Source: Nectonema munidae (Eukaryota; Nematomorpha; Nectonematoida; Nectonematidae). From it: a stretch of 64,000 nt of DNA. The stretch covers positions 620,001 to 684,000 of the forward strand of contig JAUIRK010000908.1 of the NCBI GenBank assembly GCA_030549495.1, read 5' to 3'. Made by a program: the position numbers and the translations under genes. Below are positions 45,601 to 56,236 of this stretch, one piece after another; position 1 is the stretch's first letter; each line of letters begins with the position of its first letter. The notes under the pieces were generated by a model that was not told the DNA's origin, searched no databases, and saw nothing but the letters and a program-made list of their open reading frames with translations.

Positions 45601-48600
45601 TTGAGTGCTTATGTTTGATTTGCGTCGTTACATTCATTTGTGCCCGTTTTTTATCCTTATTTTTTGATTTTGAAGAATTAAAATGTTTTTAAAGTTAGGT
45701 AATGCACTGGCTACCCAATTCTAGCATTGTTAGAATCAAACTAAGCACTCGATAGTATGGTCATCTCTCTAATTAGTAGTGTTAACTTTAAGGTTGTATC
45801 AATTCCTGTAAATTGATTTATATCAAGGTATAGAGCTATGTAATACAAAAGACCGCCTTCGGGTTTTTAGTGCGATAAAAGTTTAGGTAGTTTCTGGTTT
45901 CGGCTTTCATGATATCCGCATGGAAATAGTCCTTATTTTTCCATCTTTGTACTCGTCTAGCATTTATCTGGGTGGCGTGTGAGAGTGATTACTGATGTAC
46001 TAAAATTTTATGACGACTCTTAGTTATGTAATTTCCGTTTTAGAAAAAGCAAATATGATGTGATTTTTTTAATATAGATTATCCACTCACAAGGATATTT
46101 TACCAAACCTATGAACGGCAAAAATCGGGACTGAAACTCTGCTTCGGTATATAAAAAATTTCGGTTTCCTAAGAATGCGGTTTGAACAAGTTTCACTTTG
46201 TTATATATAAGAATATAATTTTCTAACGAGAGTACGCAAAGAAAAGATTTGGCGCCAAACTTTTATTTCTGACTTTAAAAACATATGTCTCGTTTATTAC
46301 CGCCTATAGTACACCTTTTTTTTTTATAAACAACTCCATTTTTTTCTTTGCGTCTTTTTGATTCTTTATAATAATTATCTAGATATTTCTAGTGAGGTTA
46401 TTTTATAACCTAATTGTTCACAAAACCTTAAAATAGTTCTTAGAAAAATTTATAGAAAAAATGCTGAGAAAATTTTTAATTTAATTTCAATACAACAAAT
46501 CTCGTGTTCCTTTAAAATTTACTTGTTCTCAATTTAATACTTTTTCAAATAACAATTGATTTTCATTGGTCTGTGCTTTATCACAGTCATAAAGTGTTGT
46601 ATTATTGTTTAGATAACGAAACTAAAAAAATTCCGTTTTCTAATTCCTATATCTCTTTGCAATCGATGTTTTTACCGTAGGATGGAGGGTTGTTTCTTGT
46701 GCCCCTACATAAACAAACTTATGTATATATAATATTTACGTACATTAGGGATGCATCTCTAATGCATATATCGTATAGGTATACGTTTGCATAAGAGTTC
46801 TTAAGGGTCAACAGTAGGGTGCACACAACACCCCATAATTTTTAAAAATTTCAACTTTCACGCTGTCCTCGGTTCATTTTTTTCCTTTTGTAGTTTTTAA
46901 CAATCTTGTAAAATTTGAAAAGTATTGAATCATATTAAAGGGGTCAACAAACAGCTTTAAAAACAATCCTAAGATTATTATTTGTATTTGACTTTAGTAC
47001 TGATCCTTTTCAGTTTTCCAAAAAAAATTATTACACATCAAAAACATCATTTTTGAAACTAAAAAAACGAATAAGAACATTATTATGAAAAATAATATAC
47101 AGATTGGCAGAAGATAGTGAGAAAAAAGTATGGAAAAATATGGATTTTTCTCATGAAAGATTTGATTTTCTTAGATTCGCTGTTCGTTTTCTACTTTCTT
47201 CGACGACTTGGATGACATCTTGGTAGTTTCTTTCTAAGCCCGCCAATGGCAAAAAAATCATTGCTAAGCTTTATAATGCATTCTGAGCAGTCGTTGATGA
47301 CATTTATTGACTCAGTATTGAGTTTTCCCTGCTTATAAACTTCGTTTTGATTCCATAAACTAACTTCTGTCAAAAAACAACAATCAATTTTGAGCACTTT
47401 AACTTTACCCGATGGCAAAAAATCATTGCTAAGCTTTATAATGCATTCTGAGCAGTCGTTGATGACATTTATTGACTCAGTATTGAGTTTTTCCTGCTTA
47501 TAAACTTCGTTTTGATACCATAAACTAACTTCTGTCAAAAAACAACAATCAATTTTGAGCACTTTAACTTTACCCAATGGCAAAATATCATTGCTAAGCT
47601 TTATAATGCATTCTGAGCAGTCGTTGATGACATTTATTGACTCAGTATTGAGTTTTTCCTGCTTATAAACTTCGTTTTGATTCCATAAACTAACTTCTGT
47701 CAAAAAACAACAATCAATTTTGAACAATTTAACTTTACCCGATGGCAAAAAAATCATTGCTAAGCTTTATAATGCATTCTGAGCAGTCGTTGATGACATT
47801 TATTGACTCAGTATTGAGTTTTCCCTGCTTATAAACTTCGTTTTGATTCCATAAACTAACTTCTGTCAAAAAACAACAATCAATTTTGAGCACTTTAAAA
47901 AAATCATGAGTCAGCTGAAAGAGTTGTGACAAGTTTTATTTTGGGTGGAAATCAAGGCTTGCCGAAACCCTTTCCAAAATGATTCAAAGGCAGAACATCA
48001 CAATTGGAAAATTTTTTCGCTATTTGGCTTTTTTCGTAATCTGGAACCAATTCAGAAAACAAAGATAAGGGAACAAGCTTGGCTGTAAGGTACCAAAGAT
48101 GGCGGCTGAAAGCTTTGATAGAAGAATGTGAAATCATGGGTTCAATTGATTTATAAATTATCAAACGTTTGAAGAGTTTGAAATCATTGAATGGAGCATC
48201 AGCAGCAGACCCACAATTCCTTGTATCTTTTGGTTCCCAAAAAACTCTGTTCCATCTGGGGCTCTCAGTAAGTTTCTTTCTTAGTGTGCATCACCTTTCT
48301 TAAAAATTAAATGATATCTTAGTATAAGAGAATTTTTATTCAGTAGATATAATTGTATTCATTTTTCGATTAATTATTTTTATATTTAAAAACAGAAGAT
48401 TTTCAATTCTTTTGACACTGGTTTCACACTAGAGACGGCTCCACTCTCGAATTTATTTTGCCTCCCCTTTCCTTCTGAAACTGCCTTGAGATATATAACT
48501 TAATAAGTTTTACCCTGTCCAGCCCTCGTAGAAGCAGAGTTTTCCCCTCTGTTCCAAGAGAGCTTGAATGCAATTTTCGATTATACAACTTTGAGCAAAA

Positions 48601-49965
48601 TTTATGCAATAATCAGATTTTTGCTTCAATGCTTGAATATTTGCGATTAATCCTGACCAGAGTAATCAGACGATCATATATTATAGTCAACTCTGGTCGT
48701 TAACCGATTACGAATAGAAATCACTACTCCTATGATATGCATTGATAGAGCTCTGATTATTGTTTTTAGTTGAGTGAAAGTCCAGTTAGCACGTGGCCAC
48801 CGTTTTCCTAGTGTGACCAGAAAGAACTCTTCTTTGAAGAGCGCCTTACAAACGTTGCTTACACATACAAGAATTTATTTAAATTGATTAACTACGCTTC
48901 AAATTTGTCACAATGGTATATGAATCAAGCTAGATAAATATTTTTTAGTCCAGATATGTGTTCATTGTTGATTTTTGTTTTTTTATAGAAGATATCGCCG
49001 TAAAGTCTGAAGAATTACATGCAAAAACTGAATTCGATAACGAAGCTGAATTAACTAACAAAGCATCGAAAAGGTACTCCATCACCAACCCCAACACAAA
49101 GATGAGAGCCACAACCATGACAAATTTTCCCACGACTCAACAAACAAGCAACGATGATTCCGAAATGTTTGGAAGCAAGCTAGGGAATGTGGTTTCTGGT
49201 AAATTTTCTTCCCGAATTAAAGCCGCTCTTGTGGCCCACAAGGAAAAACTAGAGAGAGAGCCTCATTCTGCGGCTACCATCACTTCGCAATCACACACCG
49301 CTGCTAATGGTCTACTGAATAAAGAGCTCGTCAACGATGGCAAAAAGTCTGTCAGAGTCATCTACAACAAAGAAAGGGACACTATCTCCAGTGTTCTGAC
49401 TCGTGTCACGTCCTTTAATGAGGTTGAGGTCAGTAGCCTTGAGCATCATTATACCGATTTTTCTGAAGACGTTGGAAAGAAAGTTGCTCCTACTCTTTCC
49501 AAAAAATTGGCTGATTGCACGAATAAAAATTTCAATAAAAGGACATCCCTTATGAAGTTGCCAGATGGGAATGTTGCGATCAAAAAGCTTTCGAAAGCCA
49601 TCTCAGATATCGCTGCTACATCCAAAAAAAATATGAACATTACGCGCCAAAATTTGCTACAGCACGCCACTTCTATCGATCAAAAAAGAAGTCATGTAAA
49701 GAAATTGGAAGCCAAATCCTTGGATAAACAAAATGATTTAAATACTATCGTAGAAGAGAGTAATGCCGATGACAAGGAATTCGGATTCAATAGAAGTTTG
49801 GATTTAGATGATGATGATGATGAAAAAGAACAAGGTTCTTATATAGATGATACTATAAAGGATGAAGACGATGGACGTCGATTTTTTATAAATCAGGATG
49901 AAAGTAATGACTTTGTTGTTGATATTTGTGGGCGTGATGATGCTGCTGACAACAAATTGGCATAA
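42693..49965 (+). CDS. Unknown Ser-rich protein gene, last three exons (partial)
   Basis: Exon 42693-42780 (acceptor TTTTTCAG, donor GTAAGTGATG) reads YNGSSNIAWSTINMIDRRSS...FFSVSL. Exon 45125-45491 (acceptor TTTTCAG, donor GTTTTT) reads EIDALKSTYTEQELVSNLSK and a long Ser/Pro-rich run (SSTSHVSAPVKEAITNATFK). Exon 48989-49965 (acceptor TTTATAG) starts EDIAVKSEELHAK and ends ...DAADNKLA-stop. All three join in phase, giving 476 residues with the N-terminus missing. Visible features: no membrane segment; a basic stretch SSRIKAALVAHKEKLEREP; an acidic run DLDDDDDEKEQ near the end; Lys-rich middle. GC and codon use stand out from the introns. I do not recognise the family. Introns of 2.3 and 3.5 kb hold repeats. 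Candidate upstream exons are listed at 21345, 25654, 26073 and 28455. Confidence 0.75.
43676..44490 (+). repeat. Dispersed repeat A, copy 3, within an intron
   Basis: GAGTCTATGAATTGACAGGT (43720), GTCGCCCAACTT (44109), G tracts at 43703 and 44166, GGTTACATTAATTACAGG and GTTCTTATATAGTTATG match copies 1 and 2. It lies wholly between the exons at 42780 and 45125. Confidence 0.75.
44491..45124. other. Intron sequence
   Basis: AT-rich, ends at the TTTTCAG acceptor of the exon at 45125. No other feature. Confidence 0.5.
45492..47189. other. Intron sequence
   Basis: AT-rich first half of the 3.5-kb intron. No gene or repeat recognised. Confidence 0.5.
47190..47905 (-). repeat. 165-bp tandem repeat, four copies, open on the minus strand
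   Basis: CATTGCTAAGCTTTATAATG begins at 47259, 47424, 47589 and 47755, spacings of 165, 165 and 166. On the minus strand three units form one 188-aa ORF (47191-47757) and the fourth a separate 65-aa ORF (47735-47932). Each 55-residue unit reads KIDCCFLTEVSLW, NEVYKQ(E/G)KLNTESINV, INDCSECIIKLSND. Units differ at very few bases. It lies in an intron of the plus-strand gene, on the opposite strand. Function is unknown; it may be amplified from the fossil gene next to it. Confidence 0.9.
47906..48290 (-). pseudogene. Unknown repeat-borne protein fossil (AFSRHLWYL family)
   Basis: An open minus-strand stretch from about 48270 to 47952 reads SPRWNRVFWEPKDTRNCGSA, DAPFNDFKLFKRL, SIKAFSRHLWYLTAKLVPL and VPDYEKSQIAKKF. 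I have an impression of similar strings (FSRHLWYL) in repeated, unnamed invertebrate proteins, but cannot name the family or its element class. The tandem 165-bp units lie directly downstream and carry the next coding segment. No terminal repeats were seen. Age moderate, with about one or two breaks. Confidence 0.45.
48291..48988. other. Intron sequence
   Basis: Contains MITE D copy 5 (listed). The acceptor TTTTTATAG leads into the exon at 48989. Nothing else is seen. Confidence 0.5.
48645..48709 (-). repeat. MITE family D, copy 5 (internally deleted)
   Basis: GATTAATCCTGACCAGAGTA, ATCAGACGATCATAT, and CAACTCTGGTCGTTAACCGA keep both ends of the family, but the interior is shortened to about 65 bp in all. 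Confidence 0.6.
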
Positions 49966-50218
49966 GTCTCTCTGAATATTCTTGATTTCTGCTCAGATCG
50001 ACTATAATGAGGATTTTATTTCGATGAAATCCGTGGACAATTTTTTGCCTTTATTTCTCAAACTTCTGTGCAAAAAATATTTCTAATGTGTTTTCCTTAA
50101 AAAATTTTAATGGCTGTTTTGATTTATGTTGAATTATGGTATATCTAAGATGCAGAAAGTGTCGGTGTTTATCTACACTCGTAGTATTTATATTAAATTT
50201 TTATGTTTTAATTTCAAA

Positions 50219-50224
50219 AATAAA
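50219..50224 (+). promoter_or_regulatory. Polyadenylation signal of the unknown plus-strand gene
   Basis: AATAAA lies 254 bases after the stop codon at 49965, the first canonical hexamer I see downstream. TTTGAATAG and T-rich sequence follow. Confidence 0.5.
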
Positions 50225-50989
50225 ATGTGATATTTAGTATCTTTTGAATAGTATATGCAAGCTGTGGCTACAGCTTCGGATCCATTGTTTTCGCATTCTT
50301 GGCTCCGGCTCTACAGCTTGTCAATTTATTTGATATGATTGCCAATATCAAACATTAGACCAAATGCAGTTTCGCAAAGTTCTTATTTTTTAATACTTTG
50401 ATATAAAGCAATTGCTTCTACCAAATCTTTCATTTACTCACAAGTTAGAATGAATAATACAAAAAGCTTCTTCACACTAACTTACCACATTTTGAACTAT
50501 TTCATGATAAACAAAGGCATTGGTGGAGTCGATCATTGTGATGGTCTTGCTTCATCTTACATAACAAAATAGAGCTCTAAAAAGTAGTGGTGGAATCCTT
50601 TCTTTTATACAACTGTTTTACTTTTGTTCAAATATGATTTATTTGGAATTTAGAAAACATGTTTTACCTAGTATGTGGCCTGAAACTACGAACATTCAAG
50701 AATTTTGGCAAAAAAAAAATGTAAAACAAAAAATTTTACTAGGACTTTTGACCTCTAATTACTCGTATATAAAATAAAGCTAAGAGGCCCAGATGTTAAG
50801 AGGCTAAAGCTATAATAATGCTATAAGCTGGATCATTAAAAGGCTTACTCGAGCCGCTTGATAAAAAAAAAAGAGAGAATGAAGATAGAATGTATGCATA
50901 AAATTATAAGATAAAAATGAATATATTCAAAACGAAGTTAGAGCAAAAGGGAAGATTTTGAACACTTGCTAGGATAGGCTTGCAAACAG
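50225..50989. other. Intergenic, AT-rich
   Basis: No gene, RNA or repeat recognised. Confidence 0.5.
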
Positions 50990-51894
50990 TTGAAATTGGA
51001 AAAGGACTTTTAAAGGCATGAGTCAATATCAACATAGGATGAAATAATTTCTTCATGAAGTTTTTTCTTTAATTTAGAAAGACTGGAAGTGTTGTCAAAT
51101 AAATCAGGATTTTTATTGTAGAACTTTATAACAATCGAATTTTTTGATTTTTTAAAAAGGAAAGGTGAACTTGCCGGTTGAGCGAAGCTAATAAACATCG
51201 GAGGATAAATTGGGAAGAAAAAGATTGTGAAAAAGATTCTATCATCACACCAAGAAAAAAACTAATTTCAAATTATTTAAAACAGCTATACAAATCAGTA
51301 AAAGGAATGATTGAAGATGAAATCAAAATAGTTACATCATCTGCATAAAGCAAGAATTATAATTTTTTATTTGAATTGCAAATATCATTTATGTAAATTT
51401 TGAATAAAACAGGACCCAACAAAGATCCCTGAGGAACCCCTTTATTTATGCTTGAAAAATCTGAATGAGAACTATTGATACTTACACACTGTTTTCTACC
51501 GTTTAAATAGGATGAAACGAAAGCCAAAGCATTGGGATCAAACCCATATTTTTCAAGTTTACCGACTAATTTATTGAAATCAACACTATCAAACGCTTTT
51601 TTACTTCTTTATTTTCAAAACTTTTAGTAATATCATTAATTAAAATAGAGTGAAATTGCTCAGTTGAGTAGTTTTTACAAAAACCATATTGGCGACTATA
51701 GTATAAATTATTACTTTCAAATAAAATTCGACTTGAGTGGAAATAATTTTTTCAAATATTTTAGAAATAGCGGGCATCAAAGAAATACGACGGAAATTAG
51801 TAACTTCTTTTTTGGATCCATTTTTATGTATCGATGTAACCCTACTAATCTTAAAACTAGGAAAAAGTCCTTGTGTAATTGGATTCATCTCCAA
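50990..51894 (-). pseudogene. Non-LTR retrotransposon (LINE) reverse transcriptase fragment
   Basis: Minus-strand order: PITQGLFPSFKISRVTSIHK, then FRRISLMPAISKIFEKII (51740-51810) and an NMVFVKTTQLS segment. After a frame change: KAFDSVDFNKLVGKLEKYGF and SYLNGRKQCVSINS; then GVPQGSLLGPVLFKIYINDI (about 51400-51440) and LLYADDVTILISS at about 51325-51355, the catalytic YADD box. A thumb-like tail continues to about 51000. These are fingers, palm and start of thumb of a LINE RT of the Jockey/CR1/I type. Endonuclease, ORF1 and 3' tail are absent. One or more stops and frame changes. Confidence 0.88.
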
Positions 51895-52706
51895 TCTGTA
51901 TACTACGATGATTCATCTCCAATCTGTATACTACGATGGTTTCTATTCCATGTGCAAATGACTAGGGAAACAATGTTCAACTTTCTGTTCACATTTTGCT
52001 AGATGTAAGATTTGATATACCTCATTCGGGGAGAGGATGTTAGATAAGTTATTACCTATATTTTTGCAATTTTTTCACAATATTAAATAATATATTTTAT
52101 CAAATAATCAAAATAAAATTCTGTAGTCAAAGAATCGAAAAATATTCTTTAAAAAATATCAAATTTTCTGTTCATATTTTGCTAGATGTAAGATTTGATA
52201 TACCTCATTCGAGAAGAGGATGTTAGTTAAGTTATTACCTATAGTTTTGCAATTTTTTCACGATATTAAATAATATATTTTATCAAATAATTAAAATAAA
52301 ATTCTGTAATCAAAGAATCGAAAAATATTCTTTAAAAAATCAAAAAATATCAAACTTTCTGTTCATATTTTGCTACCTCATACGATGTTACAAAAGTTAT
52401 TACCTATACTTTGCAATTTGCACGATTTTAAATATTATATTTGTCGAATAATCAAAGAATCGAAAAATCTTCAAATCAAAAAATATTTATTCTTTTTAAA
52501 TATATCATTGGCTCCCCTTACTTTTAGTTTCGTATGTGCATAATTTGATAAAAATTAATTATTAAAGACTAGGTTTATCTTTCTATTTTAAAAGTAAGGG
52601 GAGCCAACGATATATTTATAAAGGATAAATATTTTTTGATTTGAACATTTGATGAATCATCGTAGTATACAGGTGGGAGATGAATCATCGTAGTATACAG
52701 GTTGGA
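51889..52706. repeat. Foldback-like structure with ~50-bp inverted ends
   Basis: The left end holds two tandem copies of CTGTATACTACGATGATTC/ATCTCCAA sequence (51892-51938). The right end (52655-52706) is their reverse complement, with GTAGTATACAGG present twice. A second inverted pair lies inside: ATTGGCTCCCCTTACTTTTA (about 52508) and AAAAGTAAGGGGAGCCAACG (about 52592), 70 bases apart. The interior also carries the tandem array at 51972-52490. Confidence 0.8.
51972..52490. repeat. ~187-bp tandem repeat, about 2.7 copies
   Basis: AACTTTCTGTTCACATTTTG (51977), AAATTTTCTGTTCATATTTT (about 52165) and AAACTTTCTGTTCATATTTT (about 52352) start successive units. All run through GTTATTACCTATA, TTTGCAATTTT and AAAGAATCGAAAAAT. 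The third unit is shortened and more diverged. Confidence 0.85.
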
Positions 52707-52733
52707 GACAACACTCAAGTTGTCTACCCGTGT

Positions 52734-53362
52734 TCAACCGTACAGGTTATGAGAATATATCATTACATAACAGCGAAGAGTTTCCTAAACTCTTCATACT
52801 GAAAAAATATTTCTTCAAATATATAATTAACATTTTAACGAATCTCGCATTATACAAATGATGTGCCTGTGTGTGTGTATGTGAGTTTAAGCAGGTCTGG
52901 CAAGGCAAATATATATAAAAATTATGAGCCAAATATTTATGGTAAAATATCTTAATATTGTTATTCAGAATGATAAGAGAAATCTAAAAATGTATAATAC
53001 TTGTATATTTGTTGAATATATGTGAAGTCATAATTTTGAGACCGTTTGAAAGGCCTGAAAAATCGAAAATTAAAAACCTATTCTTATAGGGTTGGGTACG
53101 CTGATTCCAAATATGTAATTTGTTTGAAATGAATCGAATGACATATATTTTTTTTGTGGTCAAAGTTGGAAATTTTGTCATTTATCAAACTCTCAAAAAT
53201 CTTTCTATGGAATAGAAACCATCTTAGTAAAGATTGTAGATAAAAATTAAGCTGTATATCATAAAAATTAAGCTGTTCAACCGTACAGGTTATGAGAATA
53301 TTTATTACATAATAAAGAAAAGTTTCCTAACACTTCATACAGAAAAATATTTCTTCAATATG
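52734..53362. repeat. Direct repeat pair of ~87 bp (52734-52822 and 53276-53362)
   Basis: Both copies start TTCAACCGTACAGGTTATGA and continue GAATAT...ATTACATAA, GAGTTTCCTAA or AAGTTTCCTAA, and AAATATTTCTTCAA. Between them, ATGGAATAGAAACCATC at 53207 is the reverse complement of 51936-51953, linking this stretch to the foldback structure on its left. A small minus-strand ORF here has no support. Confidence 0.75.
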
Positions 53363-53601
53363 TATGGGGCGAGTGTGAGAACTGAAAATTAAAATTATTT
53401 TTTTAAAATCCACAAATAAATTTAGGTTTTTGTAGGAGAGTTGTTTATAATGAAAAAAAGAATATTAATTTACGAGGTTAATTATTATTAAGAAAAATTT
53501 AGTAAAACACATCTTTTGATCTTTTTCTCTTATCATTTTTAAAGTGAACTTATCAAAGCGCAATCCAAAATAAAGTTCAAAATAAGCAAATATAAAAAAT
53601 A

Positions 53602-53840
53602 TTGGTACTTTCCTGTTATCGCCCCACCACCCCAAAATGTTATAAAACATGTATTAAAGTACACAAATGTATTAAAAAAAACAAGTGAAAAATCTTTTAA
53701 TCTGTAGGTGGATAAAATTCAATCATATCTTTGATTAATGATATATAGTAAGTTTAATGTAGGTTAGATTAAAACAATACAAGAATATTTATCGTGGTAG
53801 AAGAGCGATGGGTGGTGGGGCGATAAGAGGAAAGTACCAA
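53602..53840. repeat. Inverted repeat pair, 30-bp arms
   Basis: TTGGTACTTTCCTGTTATCG (from 53602) and CGATAAGAGGAAAGTACCAA (to 53840) are reverse complements with one mismatch, together with the adjoining GCCCCACCACC/GGTGGTGGGGC. The 180-bp loop holds no ORF. It may be a small MITE or a snap-back hairpin. Confidence 0.8.
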
Positions 53841-53849
53841 AATTTGCAC

Positions 53850-55110
53850 CTCTCATCTGCTAATTGCGAAGAAAACTGAAAAAAACAAAATTGCGATATC
53901 TACTTGCGTTAACATAAAACACTCCTCCGCCTTTCAAAAAAATAAATAAATAGGTTGCTTTATGATCAATTATATATCTCGAACTCGACTTTATATGTTA
54001 TTTGAAAATGGCCTGTGGTGCAACTTTTAAATATTAATTATGATGTGAGATAGATCTTGGTGATTGGTGTATGATTTCTATCGCACATTGTCGGTATAAA
54101 TATAACAAATACTCTTCGTCAAGAAACAGTAAAATGCTTCTCAACTACTTATAATATAAGCAATGTATTCTGAAAGCCCATAAAAATGCTTTAATTTGGT
54201 ATATCGCATGATATATTTTGTCGAGAAATGCGAAAGTTATAAGCGCTTTAATATTTGACTAAAATTTAAGCTAGGAACACTACAAATAAACTAAGCGTAC
54301 ACTAGCCCGATAAAATAAACCACACACGCGTGCTAAAGAAGGCTTATGCTTTCCTGCGCTCACAAACGCGTAATGCAACATGTGTTAATCTTTCTTCGCA
54401 TAGTTATGCGCTAAAATCAATAACAAGCATGATAGAAGTGGAATGTTATTTATTTTTCGCACTGTCGGTATAAATATAAAGAATTCCCTTCGTTAAAAAT
54501 CAGAAGTGGTATCTAAACTAAATAAAAAATGTTTCGAAATAAAAGTTGACTACGATTATCCAACAAAACTTGTACATTCGATCGACATTTTTAACTTCAA
54601 AAATAATTTAAAATTTATTAGAAACATTATATTGACCCATAAAAAGTAAAAATATATATATTTATTTTCGAGTTTTCTTTAACTATGACAATTTAAAATC
54701 TAAAAACTATATTCTATCTTTAATATGAAATATTGAAAAAATAGCATATAAACTCATCACGTTAATTATTATTATTGGTATTTTTTGAAACTAGATAAAA
54801 GTTGACTGACCTCACATAAAAGCAGATTTTAGAAAAATCAAAATATTTTTGTATAACATAGGCTGTTTTACAAAAATTTTACAAAAACCCACAAAGAGTA
54901 TAGCTTTCCAATACCATTTTTCTATAAATCTTCCCGTCACAAAAGGTGGTTCCCTAAATACCGAATATTTTTGTTTATGTTGTTTTAGCCATTTTTATGT
55001 TTATATTAATTGTATATTTTATTTTTATCTTTCAGAAACTCTTACCTAGCAATTATAACGATTGTTCATTACATAATAGTCATAATTAGAAATACAATTA
55101 TAGTTTGAAT
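53850..55110. other. Non-coding stretch with a diverged direct repeat
   Basis: GTCGGTATAAATATAACAAA at 54091 and GTCGGTATAAATATAAAGAA at 54467 head two diverged copies of about 60 bp. No gene recognised. Confidence 0.45.
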
Positions 55111-55119
55111 TTTCAAATG

Positions 55120-55907
55120 TCTCAGTCGCAGTGTCGTATGGAAATATTTTAAGCCTCGTGAAAATGATCCAACATACTGTTTGTGTAATTTATGCAATGA
55201 CAAGGTTTCAAGAGGGGGAAGGATTGCAAAAAATCTCTGGAGAGAAAGAAAATATGGAACATAAATGACCATAGAGCTGTTCAACTTCACAAATTAATTG
55301 GAGATACACAGCCTTTTCAGTTGTTGAAAAGCCTGTAAACCGCATAGGTGGCTTATGTATGTAAGGCGCATCAAACAACCTACAAACTATAAGGTTTCAA
55401 AACGCCTTATGAAAAAAATTTGCCCTAAATATAGTATTCCATGTAGGAGATATTTTTCTGATAAGATTGTCCCAAATATATATGATCAGCTATTTAAGAA
55501 AGTTGAAGCTGAGGTACTAGCAGCAAATTTTATTTCTTTAACAATATGGACTGCGACTACAGCAAACTTTCCAGTCATAAGCTTAACAGCAGTGATCTCT
55601 AACAACTTTGATTGTCAAAATTTATCAATATAAGTACAGTACTGACTAAGTCTTCTGACTAGGTATTAAGCAATAGCTTAGTAATCACCGTATTTACTTT
55701 TTGTTCATATTCATGTTTGCATTAGCCATTTACTTTTTTTCTGTTCATATTCTTGTTTGCATTTAATTAATAAAGTTGTTCAAAAAAGCCATAAAGCTAT
55801 AGCTATATCCATTTAAGTGGCCACATGGTGGTGGTAAAATACCCGTATAATAAAACTATTCGGTACCGAATAGTGAGAAAAATGGCCGAATATTCGGTAC
55901 ACCTCTA
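55120..55907 (+). mobile_element. BED-type hAT element, 5' part of transposase and right end
   Basis: Plus-strand pieces show a BED-finger-like start (about 55130-55260; CNDKVSRGGRIAK-like, LERK, NINDHRAVQLHKL). They continue with KKICPKYSIPCRRYFSDKIV, PNIYDQLFKKVEAEVL, FISLTIWTATTANFPVISL and AVISNNFDCQN in the 92-aa ORF 55355-55633, the ZBED-like hAT N-terminal half with the first catalytic region. The rest of the protein is absent. The right end, read inverted from 55907, is TAGAGGTGTACCGAATATTC with a further inverted CTATTCGGTACCGAATAG at 55857-55874. The left end was not found. GGCGCATCAAACAACCTACA at 55365 also occurs at 9990. Confidence 0.7.
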
Positions 55908-56190
55908 GAAATAAGCCATTTATTCAAAATTCTGATAACTGTGGTGATTAATATGTGCAGATAAATGTTTGTAGTAATATTTAATGAGCAAGTTACTAAG
56001 ACTGTTGGGTGCTAATCATTTCTATTTGTATAAGATGTGGTAACATTTTTTTTTAAACGAAAAATAACATCCCAAAAATAAAAGGATGCTATTTCATTAT
56101 TATATTTATAATAATTCTCTGTAAACGGTAATATTTTTTTGCTCATCTGAACTAGATTTCCAAAGAAATAACACAAACTAGGAAAAGAAA

Positions 56191-56196
56191 TTTATT
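56191..56196 (-). promoter_or_regulatory. HSP90 polyadenylation signal
   Basis: AATAAA on the minus strand about 40 bases after the stop codon at 56237. Confidence 0.75.
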
Positions 56197-56236
56197 AAAA
56201 AAAAATACTATTGCAAATATGCTGACACAAATTATT

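Noticed and set aside
47190-47905. CRISPR-like array
   Set aside because: The 165-bp units are contiguous and nearly identical with no spacers, and the host is a eukaryote.
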